Positions 8,176 to 16,505 of a stretch of 16,529 bases of DNA are shown piece by piece; positions within the stretch are counted from its first letter, which is position 1; every line of letters begins with the position of its first letter. Location: positions 1-16,529 of the forward strand of contig DAOTUB010000169.1 of NCBI GenBank assembly GCA_034437455.1. Direction: 5' to 3'. Position numbers and translations under genes: made by a program. The DNA is from DAOTUB01 sp034437455 (lineage in GTDB: Bacteria; Chloroflexota; Anaerolineae; B4-G1). The notes under the pieces are model-generated. The model saw nothing but the letters and a program-made list of their open reading frames with translations. It was not told where the DNA came from and made no database searches.

Positions 8176-9636
8176 ATGTCTGAACTCACACAACGCGAAC
8201 GTCTCAAGATCCCTCGGCAGGCTATGCCTGAGCAGGACGCCATCGTGCGCGGGGGGAATTTCGACGAGGTTGCCATGGGCTTTACGGAGGAGTTGGCCCG
8301 CAAAGAGGCGGAGCGGTGCCTGCAATGCGCGAAACCCCAGTGCGTCAAGGGCTGCCCGGTAGATGTCCTCATCCCCGAGTTCATCAAGGCTCTGCGCGAG
8401 GGGGACATGGTTGGGGCCGTGGAGGCGATGAAGGTGAAGAACAGCCTCCCCGCCATCTGCGGCCGGGTCTGCCCCCAGGAGGTGCAGTGCGAACTCACCT
8501 GTGTCCTGGCGAAGAAGGGGGAACCGGTCGCCATCGGGCGGCTGGAGCGGTTCGTAGGAGACTATGAGCTGGCACAGCGGTCCTGCCCGCTGGAGTGCGC
8601 CACTACCACCGGCAAGCGGGTCGCCGTCGTCGGGTCTGGCCCGGCCGGCGTGACCTGCGCGGTGGATGTGGGCCGGGAGGGGCACGAGGTGATCATCTTT
8701 GAGTCGCTCCATGCTCCCGGCGGCGTGCTGACCTACGGCATCCCCGAGTTCCGTATGCCCAAGAGCGTGGTCTCTGCCGAGATCGAATACGCGATGGAAT
8801 GCCTGGGGATCCAGATCCGCACCGATCACGTCATCGGGCGCACACTCACGCTGGACGAACTGCTGGAAGAATACGACGCCGTCTTTCTGGGAACCGGCGC
8901 GGGGCTGCCATCGTTCCTGCGCATTCCGGGCATCAACTACAACGGCGTCCTGTCGGCCAACGAGTTCCTCACGCGCGTCAACTTGATGAAAGGCTATCTC
9001 TTCCCAGAGTACGACACGCCAGTCAAGGTGGGTAAGAAGGTGGCCGTGATCGGCGCGGGGAACGTGGCGATGGACTCGGCTCGTTCCGCGCTGCGCTTAC
9101 AGAGGCTTCAGGCGCAAAAGAGCGGAGAAGAGCCGGGCGAGTCTCACATCGTCTACCGACGCTCTCCGGCCGAGGTGCCCGCCCGTGCTGAGGAGGTCCA
9201 CCACGCCGAGGAGGAGGGGGTCATTTTCAATTTCCTCACCAACCCGGTAGAGATTTTCGGGGACGAGAGGGGCAACGTGTGCGGAATGCGCTGCATCCGC
9301 ATGGAGTTGGGCGAACCCGACGCCAGCGGGCGACGACGCCCCATCCCCATCGAGGGCTCCGAGTTCGACATGGACGTGGACACGGTGATCATGGCCCTGG
9401 GAACGTCGCCCAATCCAGTAGTGTTTTACGAGGCAGGTGAGTTGGAACGCTCCAAGTGGGGCACGGTGGTGGCCGACGAGGAGACCGGACGGTCGACCAA
9501 GCCGCGAGTGTGGGCCGGAGGGGATGTGGTCACCGGCGCGGCGACGGTCGTCAGCGCGATGGGCGCGGGCAAGCAGTCCGCCGCCGACATTAACCGTTTC
9601 CTGCGCGGGGAGATCGATCCCTGGGAAACCAAGTAA
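8176..9636 (+). CDS. nfnB: NfnB/GltA-like NADPH-binding iron-sulfur flavoprotein subunit
   Basis: A 486-residue protein of the glutamate-synthase small-subunit family, here the large NfnB subunit because it is encoded directly after NfnA. The N-terminal Fe-S domain has two four-Cys sets: Cys48, 51, 56, 60 and Cys95, 99, 105, 109, for two 4Fe-4S clusters. The FAD-binding Rossmann motif is VVGSGPAG (151-158). The NADPH-binding motif is VIGAGNVAMD (291-300), with VYRRS (326-330) after it. The C-terminal FAD-contacting stretch is AGGDVVTGAATVVSAMGAGK (447-466). Length agrees with NfnB, SudA and homotetrameric GltA. No large glutamate synthase subunit is encoded here. The overlapping product name 'NADPH-dependent glutamate synthase' is likely misleading given the partner gene. 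It ends before a strong terminator at 9685. Confidence 0.9.
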   Translation: MSELTQRERLKIPRQAMPEQDAIVRGGNFDEVAMGFTEELARKEAERCLQCAKPQCVKGCPVDVLIPEFIKALREGDMVGAVEAMKVKNSLPAICGRVCPQEVQCELTCVLAKKGEPVAIGRLERFVGDYELAQRSCPLECATTTGKRVAVVGSGPAGVTCAVDVGREGHEVIIFESLHAPGGVLTYGIPEFRMPKSVVSAEIEYAMECLGIQIRTDHVIGRTLTLDELLEEYDAVFLGTGAGLPSFLRIPGINYNGVLSANEFLTRVNLMKGYLFPEYDTPVKVGKKVAVIGAGNVAMDSARSALRLQRLQAQKSGEEPGESHIVYRRSPAEVPARAEEVHHAEEEGVIFNFLTNPVEIFGDERGNVCGMRCIRMELGEPDASGRRRPIPIEGSEFDMDVDTVIMALGTSPNPVVFYEAGELERSKWGTVVADEETGRSTKPRVWAGGDVVTGAATVVSAMGAGKQSAADINRFLRGEIDPWETK

Positions 9637-9684
9637 AACGTGATGCGTGAAACTCGCGTCTCGCGATCACAAGAGGTTAGCAGT

Positions 9685-9714
9685 AGCGCCGCTCTTTCCG
9701 AGCGGCGCTTTTTT
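9685..9714 (+). terminator. Intrinsic terminator of the nfnAB operon
   Basis: AGCGCCGCTC (9685-9694) and GAGCGGCGCT (9700-9709) form a perfect 10-bp stem with a 5-base loop, followed by T residues through 9714. It lies immediately beyond the stop codon of the convergent minus-strand LysM gene, and it has a T-run only in the plus direction. Confidence 0.93.
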
Positions 9715-10883
9715 CATGGGGTCGAAGAACCTGGCGTAGGCATCGGCCCCAACCAGGTAAAGGTGCGCACGTCGCTGGGAGCGCCGGCTGCCTCGTAGAC
9801 AAGCTCTCCATCGACCATGCCCGCTTCCCGCACCACCTGCACCTGCCAGCGGAACTCGCGCAGGCTGGCGCCCGCGGTTGACAGGAGATCGAACGGCACG
9901 CGCCAGGCCGTGACGCGAGTGTAGACCGTATCAGATACCACACCGCCGGACAGTTGCGAGAGGGCCAGCGCGTACCACTCATCGTCGCCGAGTACGCTCA
10001 CCGAGGCCCACTGCAAGAGGATCGGCTCGTCGCTCCCCTCAAAAGCCGCGCCATCGGGCGGGCCGAGGAGCGGAGGCGCCAGATAAGGCGGGACCGGCGT
10101 CGGGGTGGCGTTGGGATCGATGGTCGGCGTCGGCGTTGGCATCGGTGTTCCCAGGGGGATGACGAGCGATTGATTGGGACGGATCGTCTCTTCTTCGGAG
10201 CCCAGGTCATTGGCATCAACGATCACTCTCATCGAGACCCCATGCTCCTCAGCAATGGTGCTGAGCGTATCCCCCGCTTTGACAACGTAAATGACGGAGG
10301 CGGCTGGCGTTGGCATGGGGGCATTCGGTTCAAATGTGCTGGTGGGTCCGGGTGTGGGCGTGGCAGCCGGAATGAGCAATACCTCATCTGCCCGGATCAT
10401 ATTGGGATCCAGGTCCGGGTTCATGGCCAGGATCTCTTCGACGGTGATGCCATAAGCAATAGCGATGCCAATGAGCGTCTCGTCCTCCTGCACCTGATGG
10501 ACGCGCGGCGGGATGGGCGTGGGCGTAATCGTGGGCGTGGGCGTCGGTGTGGGCGTCGAGGTCGGCGCGACGGTGGGCGTGCGGGTGGGGGTAGACGTGG
10601 GCGTCACGGTCCTGGGTTCTTCAGGCTCGGCGGTGAGCATCGAATAGAAACCCATGCCGCCGATCGCCAGGACCACCAGCGCCAGCACGGCGACGACGAC
10701 GGATCCGACCCAACTGGGTAAGCGCCAGCGCGGTTTTCCCTCTTCCTCCTCCACCTCCTCTTCTTCGATGAGTGATGCGCCGCACATCAGGCACGTCGTC
10801 GCCTTGGCGGCCACTCTCGAGCCACAGGCAGGGCAGTGGCGGGGTTCTTCGGTTAACAGGGGGATTTCAGCTTCTTCGGCCAT
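9714..10883 (-). CDS. Membrane-anchored double-LysM protein with N-terminal zinc ribbon
   Basis: A 389-residue protein of composite layout. Residues 17-34 are a zinc ribbon (CPAC...CLMC: Cys17, 20, 31, 34). An acidic stretch (40-48) leads to one transmembrane helix (about 58-81). A Thr-Pro-rich linker (92-126) precedes LysM 1 (about 127-172) and a second TP linker precedes LysM 2 (about 197-243, YVVKAGDTLSTIAEEHGVS). After a third TP linker comes a C-terminal beta-type domain (about 270-378). LysM domains bind N-acetylglucosamine polymers such as peptidoglycan. By topology the ribbon is cytoplasmic and the LysM part external, so it could tie the membrane to the wall or another glycan. AGGTG lies a few bases before the ATG. 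The C-terminal domain is not recognised; an Ig-like fold is a guess. Its promoter is separate from the phosphatase-like gene upstream. Confidence 0.82.
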   Translation of the reverse strand: MAEEAEIPLLTEEPRHCPACGSRVAAKATTCLMCGASLIEEEEVEEEEGKPRWRLPSWVGSVVVAVLALVVLAIGGMGFYSMLTAEPEEPRTVTPTSTPTRTPTVAPTSTPTPTPTPTITPTPIPPRVHQVQEDETLIGIAIAYGITVEEILAMNPDLDPNMIRADEVLLIPAATPTPGPTSTFEPNAPMPTPAASVIYVVKAGDTLSTIAEEHGVSMRVIVDANDLGSEEETIRPNQSLVIPLGTPMPTPTPTIDPNATPTPVPPYLAPPLLGPPDGAAFEGSDEPILLQWASVSVLGDDEWYALALSQLSGGVVSDTVYTRVTAWRVPFDLLSTAGASLREFRWQVQVVREAGMVDGELVYEAAGAPSDVRTFTWLGPMPTPGSSTP

Positions 10884-10947
10884 TCTTTTTCACCTGCAAG
10901 CGGTGTCCTGAGCGCGAACCGAGGTTCGTCGTCGAAGGATAGGGCGT

Positions 10948-10975
10948 ATGATAGCACAGAAATAGAAAATGACAA
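10948..10975 (-). promoter_or_regulatory. Promoter of the LysM gene
   Basis: Read on the minus strand, TTGTCA (10975-10970) and TATCAT (10953-10948) are 16 bp apart, each matching consensus at 5 of 6 positions. Transcription would begin about 55-60 bases before the LysM start codon. Confidence 0.6.
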
Positions 10976-10997
10976 ACGGTTCATTCGCGTCCGTTTG
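10973..10997 (-). terminator. Weak terminator-like hairpin after the phosphatase-family gene
   Basis: On the minus strand CAAACGG (10997-10991) pairs with CCGTTTG (10979-10973) across an 11-base loop, followed by the T-rich TCATTTTC. The hairpin overlaps the -35 box of the LysM promoter, so it could also be an operator. Confidence 0.4.
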
Positions 10998-11011
10998 CCG
11001 GTTTTGAAACG

Positions 11012-12791
<1,780 letters not shown>

Positions 12792-12793
<2 letters not shown>

Positions 12794-12819
12794 GGTAGTG
12801 GTTAGTTGTCAGTTGTTAG
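12792..12819 (-). repeat. Short tandem heptamer repeat at the phosphatase-family start codon
   Basis: On the minus strand the sequence reads CTAACAA, CTGACAA, CTAACCA and CTACCAT, four 7-base units in a row, the last being degenerate and containing the AT of the start codon. It occupies the place where a ribosome binding site would be expected. Confidence 0.5.
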
Positions 12820-12838
12820 CCGCTCGCCGTACCTTCGC

Positions 12839-12948
12839 GTCACTCCGAGCGACCGTAGGAAGCCGAGGAATCTCTGCGGATAGCTTTGCCTGCGGAAACG
12901 GAGATTCCTCGACTCCACTACGCTACGCTCCGTTCCGCTCGGAATGAC
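12839..12948. repeat. MITE-like imperfect palindrome (about 110 bp)
   Basis: The ends are inverted: GTCACTCCGAGCG (12839-12851) and CGCTCGGAATGAC (12936-12948), 12 of 13 matching. A second, perfect 11-bp inverted pair lies inside, CGAGGAATCTC (12864-12874) and GAGATTCCTCG (12901-12911). The centre holds the direct repeat CTGCGGA (12874-12880, 12890-12896). There is no coding capacity and no obvious target duplication. The 'TCATTCCGAGCG...GAGGAATCT' style resembles dispersed repeats I know from several environmental bacterial phyla, but copy number cannot be checked here. It sits between nadE and the phosphatase-family gene. Confidence 0.7.
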
Positions 12949-12973
12949 GGACATTCCAAAATCTCTACTAGCC

Positions 12974-13702
12974 TTACGAGAGTTTGAATATCGGCGGCAT
13001 GGCCCGCTTGTGAGCGGAATCGGCCATCATCCCCCGCACCTTGTCCAGCGTGGCGGGATCGATGTCCGCGGTTTCCCCTGCCTCTATGGCGGCCAGGACG
13101 CGATCCAATTCGCGGTAGGTGATGCCCATCTCCCCCTCGTCGGTCTGGCCGGGCCAGAGTCCCGCCGAGGGTGGCCGTTCGACGACTTCCTGCGGCACCC
13201 CAAGCTCGCGGGCCAGATCCCACACCTGGGTCTTGGATAGATCGCCCAGAGGCAATAGATCCACGCCGCCATCGCCGTACTTGGTGAAATACCCCACGAG
13301 AAGCTCGGCTTTGTTGCCTGAGCCTAACACCAGGTAATTGCGCGATTGGGCCAGGTAATAGAGGCTGATCATTCGCAGGCGGGGCTTGATATTGGCGGCG
13401 GCCAGGCGATGGTCGGACGGCGGCAGGGCGGACGTCAGCGCATCGTAAGCTCCGTCCAGGTGCACTACGACGGTGGGGATGTTGAAGGTATCGGCTACCA
13501 GTTGGCCCAGACGCGCATCCTCTGGCTGAGAATGGCAGGGGAGGAGAGCAGCCAGGACGTGATCGGGGCCGACGGCGCGCACTGCCAGCGCAGCGGCGAC
13601 AGCCGAATCAACCCCGCCGCTGAGGCCACAGACAAAGCCGTCAGCGCCGGCGGTGGCGAGTTGTTTGCGGAGCCAGGCAGCGATTTGATCGGATAGAGAC
13701 AT
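12974..13702 (-). CDS. nadE: Ammonia-dependent NAD+ synthetase
   Basis: A 242-residue enzyme that converts nicotinate adenine dinucleotide to NAD+ using ATP and ammonia, the last step of NAD synthesis in the cytoplasm. The PP-loop SGGVDS (residues 28-33) binds ATP pyrophosphate. Other family marks are NIKPRLRM (104-111), GSGNKAE (127-133), YFTKYGDGGVDLLPLGDLSK (138-157) and the C-terminal SAGLWPGQTDEGEMG segment (179-193). No glutaminase (nitrilase) domain is attached, so it depends on free ammonia or a separate amidotransferase. Two adjacent ATGs are possible; the one at 13702 is preferred because AAAGGAGGT (13718-13710) is 7 bases upstream, versus 4 for 13705. It lies about 20 bases after the nicotinamidase-like gene, clearly the same operon, and that neighbour would supply both nicotinate and ammonia. 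Confidence 0.94.
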   Translation of the reverse strand: MSLSDQIAAWLRKQLATAGADGFVCGLSGGVDSAVAAALAVRAVGPDHVLAALLPCHSQPEDARLGQLVADTFNIPTVVVHLDGAYDALTSALPPSDHRLAAANIKPRLRMISLYYLAQSRNYLVLGSGNKAELLVGYFTKYGDGGVDLLPLGDLSKTQVWDLARELGVPQEVVERPPSAGLWPGQTDEGEMGITYRELDRVLAAIEAGETADIDPATLDKVRGMMADSAHKRAMPPIFKLS

Positions 13703-13722
13703 CATCGAAACCTCCTTTGCGC

Positions 13723-14415
13723 CTATGTGAGGCTGGCAACGACCTCGACGCCGTTGAGCGCCATCTGATATAAAAAGATGCGGTGCAGCAGGTCGCCGTC
13801 GTGCGGGAACGCGCCCAGTTCGGCTGCTACCTCCACAGGCGTGTCAAAGGTCTGCACGCAATCGGCGGGCACGATGATGCGGGCGTCGCGCTGGCCCAGA
13901 ACGTTGGCTCTCACACGCAGGAACAGCGCCGCGTGGTAGATGCAGATGTCGGTGCAGACGCCGACGACGATAAAGACGACGACCTTCGGATGGTCGTCCA
14001 GCCAGGCCCCCAGATCGGTGCCGACGTTTGAGCTGATGGAATTCTTGGGCATAATCGTGAAGCGATCGGAGAACGGTAGATCCGCCAGTTCGTCAATCGT
14101 CTCACTCTCCACGGTGCCGGCCACGGCGTGGGGCGGGTAGGCAGAGAACTCGACGGCGTCGGGGTCGTGGGTATCCTGGAGCAGCAAAAAATGGCGAACT
14201 CCCAGATCGTGGGCGCGCTGGAAAAGCCGCACCACATCGGGAACAATGCTGGCCGCGCGTGGGCCGGAAAGTGGGCCTTGATCACAGAACCCCTTCAGCA
14301 GATCCTGCGACACCAACGCCACGCGGGTAGGATCGGATAAGATAGGCTTCAGATCCATAGATGGCAAGCTGGCCTCCCATTGGGCCAGCCAATCCAGAAA
14401 AGCCTTGCTATTCAT
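13723..14415 (-). CDS. Isochorismatase-family cysteine hydrolase, probable nicotinamidase
   Basis: A 230-residue cysteine hydrolase. The catalytic triad is Asp38 (SQDLLKGF), Lys124 (MPKNS) and Cys154 (GVCTDIC). Metal ligands typical of nicotinamidase are visible as Asp81-x-His83 (QDTHDPD) and His96 (PPHAVAGTVESE, the counterpart of the PncA 'PxHCxxGT' segment). Nicotinamidase splits nicotinamide into nicotinate and ammonia. The start at 14415 is chosen because AGGAGGG (14426-14420) lies 4 bases upstream; the frame opens 12 codons earlier but without such a site. It is the first gene of a minus-strand operon with nadE 20 bases downstream, which strongly supports an NAD-salvage role. Other isochorismatase-family amidases remain possible, and I therefore give no gene symbol. 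The N-terminal extension of about 30 residues before the core strand is longer than in Escherichia coli PncA. Confidence 0.83.
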   Translation of the reverse strand: MNSKAFLDWLAQWEASLPSMDLKPILSDPTRVALVSQDLLKGFCDQGPLSGPRAASIVPDVVRLFQRAHDLGVRHFLLLQDTHDPDAVEFSAYPPHAVAGTVESETIDELADLPFSDRFTIMPKNSISSNVGTDLGAWLDDHPKVVVFIVVGVCTDICIYHAALFLRVRANVLGQRDARIIVPADCVQTFDTPVEVAAELGAFPHDGDLLHRIFLYQMALNGVEVVASLT

Positions 14416-14449
14416 CAATCCCTCCTTGCTGTGATAACTATGTCGATAC

Positions 14450-14478
14450 ATTGTAACGCAATAGGCGATTCAGGGCAA
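14450..14478 (-). promoter_or_regulatory. Promoter of the nicotinamidase-nadE operon
   Basis: On the minus strand TTGCCC (14478-14473) and TACAAT (14455-14450) are exactly 17 bp apart. The -35 is weak (4 of 6) and the -10 good (5 of 6). Confidence 0.6.
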
Positions 14479-14545
14479 GGTTCCTTGAGATTGGTAAAAC
14501 CAAGCAAACCGGTGTGAGACGAGCGGTCTTGAAACAAACTGCCAC

Positions 14546-14574
14546 TGGACAACTCCTGAGAAGTGGAGTATACT
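14546..14574 (+). promoter_or_regulatory. Promoter of the PAS-protein gene
   Basis: TGGACA (14546-14551) and TATACT (14569-14574) are spaced by 17 bp, each 5 of 6 to consensus. The start codon follows about 30 bases after the expected transcription start. Confidence 0.7.
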
Positions 14575-14609
14575 TCTACTTGCTAGCGTCATCTATGGGG
14601 AGACTTGCG

Positions 14610-14975
14610 ATGATCAACTTGGCTGAATTAGGCACGCTATTTTCAGGATTGCGCGCAGCGGTTACCATTGCCAACGAAGAGTATCGCATCGTCTTTATGA
14701 ATGACCTGGCTATCGAGCACTATGGTTCGAGAGGCGGCGAGGCGCTGGTCGGCACCAATCTACTGGACTGCCATAACGCCGACTCGCAGGCTCAGCTCCA
14801 CCAGATGTACGCTCGCTACCGCGCTAATGATTTGATTCCCACTCGTTACCACAACAACGAGCCAGGCGGTTCAGGGAAAAGTATCCTCTTAATACCTCTG
14901 ATAGTTGGGGGGCAGTTTCGGGGTGTCGCAGAACTAATGTGGCGTGAACGCTCAGAACTGGTATTCGAGGAATAA
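14610..14975 (+). CDS. Stand-alone PAS-domain protein
   Basis: A 121-residue protein that is essentially one PAS domain, with no kinase, cyclase or DNA-binding partner. The PAS core runs from about residue 12 to 112: LRAAVTIANEEYRIVFMND (14-32, first strands), then the helical part, then the last strands ILLIPLIVGGQFRGVAELMW (92-111). The segment GTNLLDCHNADSQAQLHQMY (48-67) resembles the 'CH-P-S' helix of PAS domains found in DUF438-type proteins; Cys54-His55 might bind a cofactor such as heme, which is speculation. The start at 14610 is chosen because GGGGAG (14597-14602) lies 7 bases upstream; in-frame ATGs at 14514 and 14595 are rejected, the first because it precedes the promoter. It is divergent from the NAD operon and followed by alanine dehydrogenase 84 bases later. 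Its role may be sensing with a partner encoded elsewhere. Confidence 0.75.
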   Translation: MINLAELGTLFSGLRAAVTIANEEYRIVFMNDLAIEHYGSRGGEALVGTNLLDCHNADSQAQLHQMYARYRANDLIPTRYHNNEPGGSGKSILLIPLIVGGQFRGVAELMWRERSELVFEE

Positions 14976-14999
14976 ACCCACGCATTTTTCCAATCACAC

Positions 15000-15014
15000 A
15001 AACGCTTTGCGTTT
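15000..15014 (+). terminator. Small hairpin between the PAS gene and ald
   Basis: AAACGC (15000-15005) pairs with GCGTTT (15009-15014) around a three-base loop and is followed by TTAAC. It is too short to be a convincing terminator; it may be a weak one or an operator ahead of ald. No clear -10/-35 pair for ald was found in 14976-15045. Confidence 0.3.
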
Positions 15015-15059
15015 TAACAATTACATATCACAAAATAACTAGTTCAAGGAGGTTCAACA

Positions 15060-16169
15060 ATGATCGTTGGAGTACCAAAAGAGATCAAGGATAACGAATA
15101 TCGCGTGGCCATGACGCCAGGAGGATCCCGCCAGTTGGTGGAAGCCGGGCACGAGGTGTGGGTCGAGACCAAGGCTGGCGAAGGCAGCGGCTTTCCCGAC
15201 TCGCAGTACCAGGACGCCGGCGCCAAGATCGTGCCCACCAACGCCGACGCCTGGGGCGCGGAGATGGTGATCAAGGTCAAAGAGCCGCAGCCCAGCGAAT
15301 ACGAGTTCATGCGATCCGACATGGTGCTTTTCACCTATCTGCACCTGGCGGCAGAAGAACGATTGACCCACGAGATGATGAAGCGAGGGTTGACCGGCAT
15401 CGCTTACGAGACTGTAGAACTGCCCAACGGCAGCCTACCTCTGCTCACCCCGATGAGCGAGGTGGCGGGCCGGATGGCGATCCAGGTTGGCGCCCATTAT
15501 CTGGAAAAGATGAACGGCGGTCGCGGCAAGCTCTTGGGAGGCGTCCCAGGCGTGCGTCCTGCCGACGTGGTCATCATCGGCGGAGGAGTGGTCGGCACCA
15601 ATGCGGCCCAGATGGCGTTGGGGATGGGCGCGCATGTCTTTATCATTGACATCAACCTCGACCGGCTACGCTACCTCGATGAGGTGATGGGAGGGCGGCT
15701 GACTACCCTAAGCTCCAATCCTCTGAATATCGCCGAGACCGTGCGGCGAGCCGACCTGGTGGTGGGGGGAGTGCTCATCAAGGGAGGCAAGGCGCCCAAG
15801 CTGGTGACCCGCAAGATGATCAGCACCATGGCGCCCGGCAGCGTGATCGTAGACGTGGCGGTTGACCAGGGAGGCTGTGTCGAGGCTACGCGCCCCACCA
15901 CCCATTCCGCTCCGATCATCATGGTGGATGGCGTCATCCTCTACTGCGTGGCGAATATGCCCGGAGCCGTGCCGCGCACGAGTACGTATGCCCTGAGTAA
16001 CGCGACCCTCCCCTATGCCGCCAAGCTGGCCAATATGGGAGCTGAGGCCGCCATCCAGGCGGATCCTACTCTGGCAAAGGGAGTAAACACCTACGAGGGC
16101 CAGCTCACCTATCTCGGCGTCGCCGAAGCGTTTGGCCTAGAGTACACACCGCTCGAAACATTACTTTAG
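15060..16169 (+). CDS. ald: Alanine dehydrogenase
   Basis: A 369-residue enzyme that reversibly deaminates L-alanine to pyruvate and ammonia with NAD. The substrate-binding half covers about 1-130 and the C-terminal end, and holds Arg15 (EYRVAM), Lys74 (KVKEPQ) and His95 (YLHLA), matching the known active-site residues. The Rossmann fold is central, with VIIGGGVVGTNAAQ (171-184) and the ribose-binding Asp197 (FIIDIN). Asp269 in DVAVDQGG (265-272) is the catalytic aspartate position. The C-terminal NMPGAVPRTSTYALSNATLP stretch (299-318) is typical of Ald, separating it from transhydrogenase PntA. A near-perfect AAGGAGGT (15046-15053) lies 6 bases before the ATG. Length matches the family (about 370). 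It may be co-transcribed with the PAS gene. It could release ammonia usable by NadE or feed NADH, but no direct link is shown. Confidence 0.95.
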   Translation: MIVGVPKEIKDNEYRVAMTPGGSRQLVEAGHEVWVETKAGEGSGFPDSQYQDAGAKIVPTNADAWGAEMVIKVKEPQPSEYEFMRSDMVLFTYLHLAAEERLTHEMMKRGLTGIAYETVELPNGSLPLLTPMSEVAGRMAIQVGAHYLEKMNGGRGKLLGGVPGVRPADVVIIGGGVVGTNAAQMALGMGAHVFIIDINLDRLRYLDEVMGGRLTTLSSNPLNIAETVRRADLVVGGVLIKGGKAPKLVTRKMISTMAPGSVIVDVAVDQGGCVEATRPTTHSAPIIMVDGVILYCVANMPGAVPRTSTYALSNATLPYAAKLANMGAEAAIQADPTLAKGVNTYEGQLTYLGVAEAFGLEYTPLETLL

Positions 16170-16213
16170 GCTCTCAGTTGGAGCTTGAGCGCGCTGGCGG
16201 CCGCGCGGCGCCC

Positions 16214-16242
16214 TTGACGTATGTCGCCAAGATGAGTATAAT
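16214..16242 (+). promoter_or_regulatory. Near-consensus promoter in the terminal non-coding region
   Basis: TTGACG (16214-16219) and a perfect TATAAT (16237-16242) are spaced by exactly 17 bp. This is the strongest promoter in the window. A transcript would start near 16249 and enter a region with hairpins and no clear gene. Confidence 0.83.
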
Positions 16243-16263
16243 GGAACAAATAGTCCGAGAAAA

Positions 16264-16505
16264 AGTAAGGATTCACCTCGCTCGATCTGGTAATCCAGTG
16301 GGAGCAGGTGAACAGTCACGAGAAACATAGTCGTTCAGGGGGGGTAATTGGACTTTGGACAAGTGCGAACAGCCGGTCGTAATTGACTGGCTAACAATTG
16401 AACTTGGGGGGCAAATAACGCTGTCCAATTTTATTGCTTTCGGCTTCTACCCAAATCGGCTGACTGGGTTCAAAGCGTTGTAATGCCAACAGGAGTAAGG
16501 ATTCA
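16264..16505 (+). repeat. 12-bp direct repeat AGTAAGGATTCA, two copies
   Basis: Identical copies lie at 16264-16275 and 16494-16505, 230 bp apart start to start. The first forms part of the 5' arm of the large hairpin. The bases next to the copies differ, so identity is limited to the 12 bp. I saw no third copy in the window. A chance match of this length in so short a region is unlikely. Confidence 0.7.
16355..16483 (+). CDS. Possible small protein of 42 residues (uncertain)
   Basis: A frame opening with TTG, after a G-run (16338-16344), encodes 42 residues starting (M)DKCEQPVVIDWLTIELGG and ending LTGFKAL. Its stop overlaps an ATG (TAATG, 16481-16485) that begins another frame running off the window (MPTGVRIQTVFARVEG). 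The composition is protein-like and the overlap is typical of coupled genes, but the start codon is weak, the frame is short and the same bases form a hairpin. No family recognised. Confidence 0.2.
   Translation: MDKCEQPVVIDWLTIELGGQITLSNFIAFGFYPNRLTGFKAL

Noticed and set aside
7285..8829. Minus-strand open frame of 514 codons opposite nfnAB
   Set aside because: Overlaps two well-supported genes, runs through their promoter and junction, and has no recognisable domain.
9640..9672. Imperfect GTGAT...ATCAC hairpin just before the nfnAB terminator
   Set aside because: Short, bulged and not followed by T residues; it adds nothing to the strong terminator at 9685.
10500..10620. Repetitive GGGCGTGGGCGT-like tract as a DNA repeat array
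   Set aside because: It is the coding sequence of the Thr-Pro linker of the LysM protein.
16363..16378. GTGCG start resembling a group II intron 5' end
   Set aside because: No domain V hairpin, no reverse transcriptase and no exon-binding context are visible.
16400..16440. GCAAATAACGC stretch resembling a tmRNA tag start
   Set aside because: No tRNA-like acceptor end, no T-arm and no fitting tag stop are present.
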